Of a DNA stretch of 64,000 bases, positions 50,602-58,628 are shown piece after piece (the stretch's first letter is position 1; each line of letters opens with the position of its first letter). Position numbers and translations under genes: made by a program. Below the pieces are notes generated by a model, which had not been told where the DNA came from, did not search any database, and worked only from the letters and a program-made list of their open reading frames with translations. The stretch covers positions 21,969 to 85,968 of the forward strand of contig CAKOXW010000005.1 of the NCBI GenBank assembly GCA_934130375.1, written 5' to 3'. Source of the DNA: an uncultured Bacilli bacterium (lineage in GTDB: Bacteria; Bacillota_I; Bacilli_A; RF39; UBA660).

Positions 50602-51573
50602 CTAATTATTGTATATTGTTTTAACATCATGCAAGGTCCATTTACCATCTTTCTTAATAAATTTTACTTCATATTTGTTTAATTTATCTAAATGTTTTTG
50701 TATTAATTCCGAATTAGAAACTCCATATCTTTTTATATGGCTTTCTAATATTGGTGAGCTACCATCTTGTCCCTCCGCAACCATATGGTACTCTTCAGCA
50801 TCCGGTATAAGAAAAGCATATGCAACTTTCACAATGTATTCATTATCAGTTTTATTCATTTCAACAATGTCACAAAATAGGTATTCAGCAGTTCCACCTC
50901 GGCTACTTAATACAATCATGTCCAAATTTTTGTTATAAAATACAATGTCTCCTCCAAATGGAGAGTAATATCCACTAGAAGCAACAAAGGAATTTGAAAA
51001 AATTTCTTCATAGTATGTTGGAAATCTTTCTTTTATTGCATTTGTATCATATAATTCAAAATGATAATATCCACTAACTGATGGCCAATATTTTTCATCG
51101 ATTTTTTCAATTTGTGGAACACTCAAACCAAAATCCTTTGCAACAAATTGTGCGGAAGCACTGGGATATTCTGGATAAACATTTCCTAGTGAATCAGTTT
51201 TATCATCTTGATGTTCTGTACCAGCCTCGGTGCTTTCAACTTTGGATATCAAATTTAATTTAACATTTGGCATTATTTTTTCAAGTAAATAATATGATCT
51301 AATTGCTTTTACGAAATCATCATAGTTATTAATATGATTACTAGTATATTTAGTAAAACCATAATTCATTTCATAAATAAATTGATTCATTTCATCAATA
51401 TTATTAAATGAATATATACTGCTTTTGTTAGTATCATTATTATTTTTTATATTATCATTATTTTTTACCTTATCATCATAAATAAATGTTTTGTAGCATG
51501 TAATTCCAATCAAAATTAAATTTAGTATTAATAGTATTATATTTAGTACTATCATTTTATTGTCTTTTTTCAT
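50602..51573 (-). CDS. Tandem paralogue A: membrane-anchored protein of unknown function
   Basis: This 323-residue protein is the first gene of the array, directly behind a good promoter. It has a signal-anchor at about 7-26, Asn/Lys linker, and exported domain with FVAKDFGLSVPQIEKIDEKY and SSRGGTAEYLF segments. It is nearly the same as paralogue C except for patches (for example residues 240-265) that differ sharply, as expected for recombined copies. All three are probably surface-exposed. No catalytic motif is visible. Confidence 0.8.
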   Translation of the reverse strand: MKKDNKMIVLNIILLILNLILIGITCYKTFIYDDKVKNNDNIKNNNDTNKSSIYSFNNIDEMNQFIYEMNYGFTKYTSNHINNYDDFVKAIRSYYLLEKIMPNVKLNLISKVESTEAGTEHQDDKTDSLGNVYPEYPSASAQFVAKDFGLSVPQIEKIDEKYWPSVSGYYHFELYDTNAIKERFPTYYEEIFSNSFVASSGYYSPFGGDIVFYNKNLDMIVLSSRGGTAEYLFCDIVEMNKTDNEYIVKVAYAFLIPDAEEYHMVAEGQDGSSPILESHIKRYGVSNSELIQKHLDKLNKYEVKFIKKDGKWTLHDVKTIYNN

Positions 51574-51658
51574 AATATTTTCACTCCTTTAATACTCACA
51601 TAACTATTGCCTATTGTAAACTTAGAATCTTCAACATATTATTACCTATTCTAATGCA

Positions 51659-51687
51659 AGTATACACCAAAAAAAAATATTATTCAA
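51659..51687 (-). promoter_or_regulatory. Promoter of the three-paralogue array
   Basis: Minus-strand TTGAAT (51687-51682), 17-nt spacer with a nine-T run, TATACT (51664-51659). It lies between the spoIVA stop and paralogue A. Confidence 0.7.
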
Positions 51688-51721
51688 CTGATTTATATTA
51701 ACTTATGTAACTCTAAAACAA

Positions 51722-51746
51722 AAAATAGCTATATTACTATAGCTAT
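51722..51746 (-). terminator. spoIVA terminator overlapping the coding end
   Basis: AGCTATA pairs with TATAGCT; on the minus strand the stem covers the codons of the final Ala-Ile-Val-Ile and the TAG, and T's follow. Confidence 0.75.
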
Positions 51747-51754
51747 CATGTTAT
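51727..51754 (-). repeat. 28-bp direct repeat, spoIVA copy
   Basis: Identical to 48594-48621. Here it encodes the spoIVA C-terminus (Asn-Met-Ile-Ala-Ile-Val-Ile-stop). Confidence 0.85.
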
Positions 51755-53204
51755 TGCCACCCTTATTAACTACTTTAGTAAGAGTACCTTGTAATTTATA
51801 TCTAATATTTTCAGGCATCATTGCAACTTTTGCTTGAATACCTTCTTGTATTATATTATCAAGACTTCTACCAAATATTTCTGATTTCCAAATGCTTCCT
51901 GGGTCAGTGTCGGCATCTTTCATAATGTAATTAACAAGTTCTTTGCTTTGTTGTTCAGAGCCAATTATTGGTTCAAAAGTCGATTCAACATCTACTCTTA
52001 TCATATGTATAGAAGGCGCTACTGCCTTTAATTTAATTCCATACCTATTACCATGTTTTAATACTTCTGGATTTTCTAATTTTAAATCATTTATAGAAGG
52101 TATCGCAACACCATAACCTGTTTGTTTAACCATTTTTAATGCACCTTTAATATTTTCATATTCTGTCTGTGCTTCTTTTAAATTTTGGAACAAATTAATC
52201 ATATCTGCTCTACTATTAATATCCACACCAATTATTTCATTTAATATTTCATTGTATAAATTTTCTTTAGCCTCTAAATTAATAGTAATTGAACCAGTAG
52301 TCGCATCAACATCTGATAAATATGCTTTTTCTATATATTCATTAGTTGTAAAATGTGCATTAACAGTTTCTACATCTCTTAATTTATCAACTTCAACAAC
52401 ACACTCTCTTATTGCTTCAATATAAATCTTTTTAAGCCAGTGGTCATGATTTAGACATGCTATCCACTCTGGCATATTTACTTTAATATCAACAACTGGG
52501 AATTCATATAAGGCTTCTTTTAATATATTATAAGAATCCTTTTCAGTCATAGTTTCAATACTTATAGGCATAACTGGTACTTTATATTTATCTTTTATTG
52601 AACTTGCTAATCTTTCTGTTTCAGGAAGCATTGGATGAGTAGTATTTAATAAAACAATAAATGGTTTACCAATCTCTTTTAATTCATTAATAACTTCTTC
52701 TTCCTTAGCCTCATAATTTTTTCTCTCAATCTCACCAATTGAACCATCAGTAGTAACTACTATTCCAATAGTTGAGTGGTCTCTAATTACCTTCTCTGTT
52801 CCTATTTCGGCAGCCTCTACAAAAGGTATTTGCTCATCATACCAAGGTGTTTTAACCATTCTAGGACCATTTTCATCCTCATACCCTTTCGCACCTTCAA
52901 TTACATAACCAACACAATCAACTAATCTAATATTACATGAAAAATCTTCAATATTAATCTTAGCGGCATTGGAAGGAACGAATTTAGGTTCAGTAGTCAT
53001 AATAGTTTTTCCTTGAGCACTTTGAGGCATTTCATCTAAACATCTTTTTTTCTCGTACTCATCTTCAATATTAGGTAATACTAAAGTTTCAATAAATTTT
53101 TTAATAAATGTAGATTTACCAGTTCTAACCGCACCAACTACACCTAGATATATATCACCATTAGTTCTACTACCTATACTTTTAATAATTTCATTTTTTT
53201 CCAT
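51729..53204 (-). CDS. spoIVA: Stage IV sporulation protein A (spore coat basement ATPase)
   Basis: SpoIVA polymerises on the forespore surface using ATP and supports the coat and cortex. The 491 residues match the family length. Walker A GAVRTGKST (24-32) lies in the IYLGVVGAVRTGKSTFIKKF segment, followed by PQSAQGKTIMTTEPKFVP, the VDCVGY and GAKGYEDE elements, and VTTDGSIGEI. The C-terminus closes with a short hydrophobic MIAIVI that in Bacillus docks on SpoVM. AGAGGTT precedes ATG. In Bacillus it is driven by sigma-E; a clear sigma-E promoter could not be picked out in 53205-53250. With spoVIF (62070), it is direct evidence of endospore formation. Confidence 0.97.
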   Translation of the reverse strand: MEKNEIIKSIGSRTNGDIYLGVVGAVRTGKSTFIKKFIETLVLPNIEDEYEKKRCLDEMPQSAQGKTIMTTEPKFVPSNAAKINIEDFSCNIRLVDCVGYVIEGAKGYEDENGPRMVKTPWYDEQIPFVEAAEIGTEKVIRDHSTIGIVVTTDGSIGEIERKNYEAKEEEVINELKEIGKPFIVLLNTTHPMLPETERLASSIKDKYKVPVMPISIETMTEKDSYNILKEALYEFPVVDIKVNMPEWIACLNHDHWLKKIYIEAIRECVVEVDKLRDVETVNAHFTTNEYIEKAYLSDVDATTGSITINLEAKENLYNEILNEIIGVDINSRADMINLFQNLKEAQTEYENIKGALKMVKQTGYGVAIPSINDLKLENPEVLKHGNRYGIKLKAVAPSIHMIRVDVESTFEPIIGSEQQSKELVNYIMKDADTDPGSIWKSEIFGRSLDNIIQEGIQAKVAMMPENIRYKLQGTLTKVVNKGGNNMIAIVI

Positions 53205-53253
53205 ATAAACCTCTTTTCAATAAACTATATGAAATAAACCTAATATTAATTAC

Positions 53254-53281
53254 AAAAAAGATATGCATATAAATACATATC
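53254..53281 (-). terminator. Terminator of the sigma-factor operon
   Basis: GATATGCAT pairs with ATACATATC (one G-T pair) around 4 nt, followed by T's on the minus strand. It overlaps the TGA stop at 53280. Confidence 0.75.
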
Positions 53282-53495
53282 AATTATAATTATCAAATAA
53301 AGTTAAACCAAATACACTTATAGAAAGTCCATTATTATAGCCACTATCTACATTAAATGAATGATATTTCACTACTTCATAAAATATACCATTATATTGA
53401 ACCGAACCTCCATCTTTATATCTTATAATACGATAAGGCATTAACAACACAATTACTACAATAATTATTATTAACAACTTAGTTTTCTTTTTCAT
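53280..53495 (-). CDS. Small membrane-anchored protein of unknown function
   Basis: This 71-residue protein has a Lys-rich start, one hydrophobic segment (about 6-20) and a short exported tail containing YRIIRYKDGGSVQYNGIFYEVVKYH. The 'KDGG...Y....Y.V....' pattern is common in small exported proteins of Firmicutes, but without known function. AGGTGAA precedes ATG. It is last in the operon with the sigma and anti-sigma-like genes. It ends with TGA, uncommon here. Confidence 0.7.
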   Translation of the reverse strand: MKKKTKLLIIIIVVIVLLMPYRIIRYKDGGSVQYNGIFYEVVKYHSFNVDSGYNNGLSISVFGLTLFDNYN

Positions 53496-53526
53496 AAATT
53501 CACCTACTTAAATTAACATTTATTTA

Positions 53527-54135
53527 CTACATATTCTTTATAAACTCTATTAAATTATCTATATTACCATTAAATTCTAAATCATAATATCTATTATTCA
53601 TCATAAATAGAGCAATATAGGTATCTCTTAAACTATAAATTTCAACATCTACATTATTAATCTTAGACATTTTTTCTAAAGTAAATTCAACACTTCTTGG
53701 TCTTGATTTATTACTATTAGATATAAATAAATCAACATTATCATACATCACTTTATATCCTAAAAAATCATTGTATCTTTCACTTTCTTGTATGCTAGAT
53801 TGATATACTTTATAAACAAAAACATTCTCACTATTTATCTTACTAACATTAAAAATATCTCTTATATCATCTAAAGATGCTTTTTCTAATCTAAAATCAA
53901 CATCAGATATAAATATATTATCTATTTTATTTACATATACATAATCTTTATTATTCACTATATCTTTACTATTACTTCTATTTTCAATATAAAAGAATAA
54001 AATAACACAAGCAACTAATAAGCAAATAGCATAAACATAATGATTTTTTTTCTTATTTTCAATTTTAAGTTTTATTTCTTTCAAATTTTTTTCACAATCA
54101 AAATCTGATGAAATAACTTTTTTAAAATTATTCAT
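53527..54135 (-). CDS. Probable anti-sigma factor (single membrane span)
   Basis: This 202-residue protein has a cytoplasmic N-terminal region (1-40, charged), a membrane helix (about 42-61, YVYAICLLVACVILFFYIE) and an exported C-terminal domain, the usual layout of anti-sigma factors that hold an ECF sigma at the membrane. It begins one base after the sigma stop, with GGTGGTG inside the sigma 3' end, so the two are co-translated. No zinc-binding (ZAS) motif is present. The role is inferred from position and topology. Confidence 0.7.
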   Translation of the reverse strand: MNNFKKVISSDFDCEKNLKEIKLKIENKKKNHYVYAICLLVACVILFFYIENRSNSKDIVNNKDYVYVNKIDNIFISDVDFRLEKASLDDIRDIFNVSKINSENVFVYKVYQSSIQESERYNDFLGYKVMYDNVDLFISNSNKSRPRSVEFTLEKMSKINNVDVEIYSLRDTYIALFMMNNRYYDLEFNGNIDNLIEFIKNM

Positions 54136-54136
54136 T

Positions 54137-54661
54137 TTATTCACCACCAAATATTTTCTTAATTTCATTAATAGTTCTATATAGATAATTCTTTACACAA
54201 GACTTACTTATATTTAATGTATTTGATATTTCATCTATTGTATAATCACATTTGTAATATAAAAAGAATACTTTAGCAATTATATTTTTTTTAGTTTTTA
54301 CATAATCCCATGCTTTTTCATATAAACTACTATTAATAATGTTTTTTTCTAAATCAATATCACTCTTTATAATATCCACATATTCTATTTCATCATCATT
54401 TTTATTAAATATAGATAATGTTTTTAATCTATTAAGTTTATAATAATGTTTCCTTATCTTATTCTTAGCAATACCAATAATATATGAATTGATATCGTTA
54501 ATATAGTCCATTTTATTAAGCTTTTTGTAAACTTCTAAATAAACTTCTTGTATAATATCATTAACATCATTTATACTGCTAGAATTACAAACAATATATT
54601 TTAAAGTAATATCATATGTTTCATAATATATTTTTTCAAACTCTTCTTTTTCTTTTATCAT
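54137..54661 (-). CDS. Sigma-70 family (ECF-type) RNA polymerase sigma factor
   Basis: This 174-residue protein has region 2 (about 8-75: FEKIYYETYDITLKYI, then DVNDIIQEVYLEVYKKL, a sigma-2.2/2.4 pattern) and region 4 (120-170: FFLYYKCDYTIDEISNTLNI, then SCVKNYLYRTINEIKKI, a helix-turn-helix). Region 3 is missing, as in ECF sigmas. GTGGTAAG lies ahead of ATG 54661; a GTG 9 nt earlier overlaps that site. It is followed by an anti-sigma-like gene and a small membrane protein. Its signal is unknown. Confidence 0.9.
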   Translation of the reverse strand: MIKEKEEFEKIYYETYDITLKYIVCNSSSINDVNDIIQEVYLEVYKKLNKMDYINDINSYIIGIAKNKIRKHYYKLNRLKTLSIFNKNDDEIEYVDIIKSDIDLEKNIINSSLYEKAWDYVKTKKNIIAKVFFLYYKCDYTIDEISNTLNISKSCVKNYLYRTINEIKKIFGGE

Positions 54662-54689
54662 ACTTACCACTCACTTATATTAAACCACA

Positions 54690-54719
54690 AAAGAACAAAT
54701 CAAATCAATTTGTTCTTTT
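54690..54719 (-). terminator. Terminator between the exported-protein gene and the sigma gene
   Basis: AAAGAACAAAT pairs with ATTTGTTCTTT around 7 nt. It lies beyond the stop at 54740 and before the sigma start. Confidence 0.7.
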
Positions 54720-54739
54720 ATCTTTAAGTTATTTTATTA

Positions 54740-55450
54740 TTATTTTACAATAGACGATAAATCTTCATACTTTAAAGTATTATTATTTTTTACTTTTATT
54801 TTTGAGATATCATTATAATCTTTTGTATCCCCACTTATTTCTCTTAATCCATATTGAAATCCATGTATTACATATTCATTTACCGAATTAAATGATGGTT
54901 CTTGATACATGTACACTAAATACACTTTTCCAACCTCTATATCAATATCATTTTCATACTTATCGTAAACAAGCAATTTATTTATATCAATATTTTTACT
55001 ATTTTTCATCATATTATTAACTTTATCAGGTGATGCTTGCCCTTTTACCCAATCAGTATATAACATCTTACCACCAGAACGAGTATAATCTATTTCTTTA
55101 CTATCAATATTTCCTTTTAACATTTTTAAAATACTTGCCTTACCATATGAATAAGTAGATACATATTCATTAGTTTTTTTATTTATATTACTCGCACCAT
55201 CTATAGAATTTATTTTAACTATAGCAATATAATCACTTATATCACTCATCACTTTTGTATCACTTAAATCATACAAAATATCTGCACTTAAAAGTACATT
55301 AATAACTTGATTTTCCTCATCTAAATTAACATTGTTAATTATATCTTTCCTAGTATCATTACTATCTTTTTTTAAACTTGTAGGTACGATTATAACAACA
55401 AGCATCACAACAAAAATAATAAGTATACATATTTTACTAGTTTTATTCAT
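54740..55450 (-). CDS. Exported protein of unknown function next to the sigma operon
   Basis: This 236-residue protein has an uncleaved or late-cleaved N-terminal hydrophobic segment (about 5-26, CILIIFVVMLVVIIVP) and an exported domain. The middle reads SDYIAIVKINSIDGASNIN, YSYGKASILKMLKGNI and GKVYLVYMYQEPS. This is a beta-rich pattern like proteins that have a 'VKG.I....I.Y..SGG' core in sigma-linked operons; no named family can be given. GAGGTG precedes ATG. It lies between addA and the sigma gene and could be a regulon member. Confidence 0.7.
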   Translation of the reverse strand: MNKTSKICILIIFVVMLVVIIVPTSLKKDSNDTRKDIINNVNLDEENQVINVLLSADILYDLSDTKVMSDISDYIAIVKINSIDGASNINKKTNEYVSTYSYGKASILKMLKGNIDSKEIDYTRSGGKMLYTDWVKGQASPDKVNNMMKNSKNIDINKLLVYDKYENDIDIEVGKVYLVYMYQEPSFNSVNEYVIHGFQYGLREISGDTKDYNDISKIKVKNNNTLKYEDLSSIVK

Positions 55451-55506
55451 TTCACACCTCTTTAGTATTTAGTTCCTACTTTTAAATAAAAAGTTTCAAA
55501 AATATT

Positions 55507-55535
55507 AAAAGAATTACAAAAAATGTAATTCTTTT
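55507..55535 (-). terminator. Terminator of addB-addA
   Basis: AAAAGAATTAC pairs with GTAATTCTTTT around a 7-nt loop. The 3' repeat element lies between it and the addA stop. Confidence 0.65.
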
Positions 55536-55557
55536 AATTATTGCAACATAAACTACT

Positions 55558-55578
55558 AAAGCCCAAGACTACACATAA
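55558..55578 (-). repeat. 3' repeat element, copy 5
   Basis: Plus-strand AAAGCCCAAGACTACACATA followed by A, 2 nt beyond the addA stop. The flanking CAACATAAACTACT nearly matches copy 1 at 3855. Confidence 0.75.
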
Positions 55579-55580
55579 AA

Positions 55581-58500
55581 CTATACTTCAGTTAGTATAT
55601 TATCTATTATTGAATATAAATAAGTATATACTTTCTTATTAGTAATACTACTAATATATTCCCTATAAATATTTAATTGCTTTTTATACTCTATATCACT
55701 TATATTCTTTAACTTATAATCAATTATCTTAATACAATCATCATACTCAATTATTAAATCTATAATACCATGACATTCCTTATTATCAATATTAGTAATA
55801 AACTCATATTCCTTATATATATTACTATTATCTATATTACCAATACAATTAATAATATTATTTACAATCTCATTATCACTATTATTAAAATCACTAACTT
55901 CTAATAATTCATGAATATAAGTACCATATTTCATCTTATCAACATCTTTACTACTAATTAACTTATTAATACTCTTAGATACATGTTCTTTATTAATAAT
56001 ATTATTATCAATATAAAACTCATTAACATTTATTTTATTACTATTACTATTTAACTTATCTATACTTCTATTAACTTTGTACTTCTTAGTTAATTCTATA
56101 TTATCAATATTAACTATATTGTTTAGTAGGTAATCTTTAACAGATACGATTATATCATTAAATGACTTATACTCACTTTTTGCTTTATCTAAACTAATTT
56201 CTCTATCATTATTGAAGTCACCAACAATAATCATTTTTTCTTTTGCACGTGTAAGTGCCACATAAAGAAGTCTAATACGTTCAGATATGTCTTCTTTTAT
56301 ATATTTATTACAATATAATTTATAAGTAATCATATTAATTAAACCATCTTTATAACTAGGTATTATAAATCCATACTTATTATCAAAATTAATACTTTCT
56401 TTTAACTCATCTCTATTAAATGCACTAGAAAAACCTGCAAAATAACATACTGGATACTCAAGCCCCTTAGACTTATGGATATTCATAAGTTTAACACTAT
56501 CAGTATCTCTTACATTCTCTGAGATAACAATATTACTATCATTTAATACAAGTTCCTGTAAGTAATTACTAAATGAATATATATCATAACCAAGACTAGA
56601 TAAGGAGGTTGCTAGATTTCTTAAATAATCAATTCTAACACTAAACTTCTTAATATCGCCAACACTCACTACTTTTTCATACATATTAAATTCATTTACA
56701 ATTTCATCTATTAGTGATTTGTTAGACAAGGTATCTAATTTATCTGATATTTTCTTACATTTAATATATACCAAATCATTATAGAAATTATTAGAATTAT
56801 ACTCTTCTATATACTCTAAATCACTTTTATTAAATAGATAACTTCTATTAATTGAATATATATCATATTTAAATCTAGTATCAAATTCTCTATTATGTAT
56901 TTTTATAATTAATTCTATTATATTTTTAAGTATTAATAAATCTGCTTCCCCAGTAATTTTTTCATCATAAAAAATCATAAGTGGTATTTTATTATACTCA
57001 AATATTTTTTTATATAATTCAAACTTTGACTTTCTATCAATTAGAATACAAAAATCTTTATATTCAATTTTTCTTAAAGCCCCAAGTTTTCTATCAAATA
57101 TCATTTCATTATTATTAATCCTATTTTTAATGTCATTACATATTATAAATGCTTCATACTCTGAGGTATCATATTCTTTTAAATCTCTTTTATAGTTAAG
57201 TATTTCTAAATTATAATTTTGATTATTTTTAAACTCTTCATAACTTAAATTGCCAAATATCATCCTATGAGATTTCTTATAATCCGCACCACCTACATTA
57301 CTATCCATTACATAATCAAATATATTATTTATATTACTAAGCACTTCTTTTCTACTTCTAAAATTATTAAGTAAATCAATCTTAATACCACCAATATTAT
57401 CTTGATACTTTTCATATTTATCTTTAAATATATCTGGATTAGCATTTCTAAATCTATAAATAGATTGCTTAATATCACCAACCATATATACATTATTATT
57501 AGAAATTAAATTAATAAACTCTTCTTGAATATCAGAAGTATCTTGATACTCATCAACCATTATTTCATTAAACTTATTTTTAAGTTCTAAACGTACCTCA
57601 TTATTACTTTTCAATAAATTAATAACAAGTTCGGCAATATCATTAAACTCATAAACATCATTATACTTCTTATACTCATCTAATTTACTATTTAATCTCT
57701 TAATTATATCTATAATACTACTAACATAATCCTTAGTATTATAGACTAAGCACTTTATATCATCAATATTCTCATATATTAAGTCACTTTTTAAATCTTT
57801 AACCTTATCACTTATCAAACTCTTTATGTTTTTTAACTCATCACTACTATTATTAGGAAGTCTTGGTGGTTTAAAATCAATATTAGATTTAATACTATCA
57901 TAATTTGTACTTAATAATAAAGGCTCAATAGAATTTAAATACTTAGTATAAAAATCATTATCACATAAAGTTTCTAAATCTAATACTAAAGAATTAATAT
58001 CACTTATTTTATCTAATAATAAATCATTATAATCACTAACTAATTTATTAATAGTATCACTATTATAATAGTTATTAATATAAGTATCTAAATACTCATC
58101 TTTATTAATTAATTTATCAATCTTATCACTAATTCTAATTATAGCATTTTTAATTAACTTATCATCTTTTATAGTAAAATCATTTATTAACTTTAAAAAA
58201 CACTCATCCTTAGACTTGTAGAGTTCTAAAAATATATCATCAATATACTTACTTCTTAAAGAGGCACTTATACTACCATCCATAATTGAGACATTTGGGT
58301 TTATATTTAATAAATAATAGTATTTCTTAACAAGACTCATCATAAAAGAATCAAAAGTAGTTATATACGCTGTATCAATGTACGATAATTGCTCTTGTAA
58401 CTCTTTAATATTACTAATACCATCTCTTATCCTATTCTTCATTTCAGACGCTGCTGCATTAGTAAACGTTAATATTAATAAACTATTAATATTAACACCT

Positions 58501-58628
58501 TGTTGTAACTTAGTAATAACCCTCTCTGTAAGTACTGCTGTCTTACCGGAACCCGCACCTGCTGAAACAATTATATTTTTCCCAGTCTCATTTATTGCTC
58601 TTAATTGCTCATCTGTCCACTTAGTCAT
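55581..58628 (-). CDS. addA: AddA, ATP-dependent helicase/nuclease subunit A
   Basis: AddAB resects double-strand breaks until Chi, then loads RecA. AddA is a UvrD-like helicase with a C-terminal nuclease. At 1015 residues it is shorter than the roughly 1230 of Bacillus. Walker A SAGAGSGKT (22-30), the TFTNAAASEMKNRI motif Ia, VDEYQDTSDIQ Walker B, GDIKQSIYRFRNA motif III, NIHKSKGLEYPVCYF motif V and LLYVALTRAKEKM motif VI are all present. The nuclease motif is HGIIDLIIEYDD with IIDYKLK near the end. The start is ATG 58628 with GAGGGTGA, overlapping the addB stop by one base. Confidence 0.96.
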   Translation of the reverse strand: MTKWTDEQLRAINETGKNIIVSAGAGSGKTAVLTERVITKLQQGVNINSLLILTFTNAAASEMKNRIRDGISNIKELQEQLSYIDTAYITTFDSFMMSLVKKYYYLLNINPNVSIMDGSISASLRSKYIDDIFLELYKSKDECFLKLINDFTIKDDKLIKNAIIRISDKIDKLINKDEYLDTYINNYYNSDTINKLVSDYNDLLLDKISDINSLVLDLETLCDNDFYTKYLNSIEPLLLSTNYDSIKSNIDFKPPRLPNNSSDELKNIKSLISDKVKDLKSDLIYENIDDIKCLVYNTKDYVSSIIDIIKRLNSKLDEYKKYNDVYEFNDIAELVINLLKSNNEVRLELKNKFNEIMVDEYQDTSDIQEEFINLISNNNVYMVGDIKQSIYRFRNANPDIFKDKYEKYQDNIGGIKIDLLNNFRSRKEVLSNINNIFDYVMDSNVGGADYKKSHRMIFGNLSYEEFKNNQNYNLEILNYKRDLKEYDTSEYEAFIICNDIKNRINNNEMIFDRKLGALRKIEYKDFCILIDRKSKFELYKKIFEYNKIPLMIFYDEKITGEADLLILKNIIELIIKIHNREFDTRFKYDIYSINRSYLFNKSDLEYIEEYNSNNFYNDLVYIKCKKISDKLDTLSNKSLIDEIVNEFNMYEKVVSVGDIKKFSVRIDYLRNLATSLSSLGYDIYSFSNYLQELVLNDSNIVISENVRDTDSVKLMNIHKSKGLEYPVCYFAGFSSAFNRDELKESINFDNKYGFIIPSYKDGLINMITYKLYCNKYIKEDISERIRLLYVALTRAKEKMIIVGDFNNDREISLDKAKSEYKSFNDIIVSVKDYLLNNIVNIDNIELTKKYKVNRSIDKLNSNSNKINVNEFYIDNNIINKEHVSKSINKLISSKDVDKMKYGTYIHELLEVSDFNNSDNEIVNNIINCIGNIDNSNIYKEYEFITNIDNKECHGIIDLIIEYDDCIKIIDYKLKNISDIEYKKQLNIYREYISSITNKKVYTYLYSIIDNILTEV

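Noticed and set aside
48594..51754. Array between 28-bp repeats called an active mobile element
   Set aside because: No integrase, transposase or replication gene lies between the repeats; reported only as a possible insertion or duplication scar.
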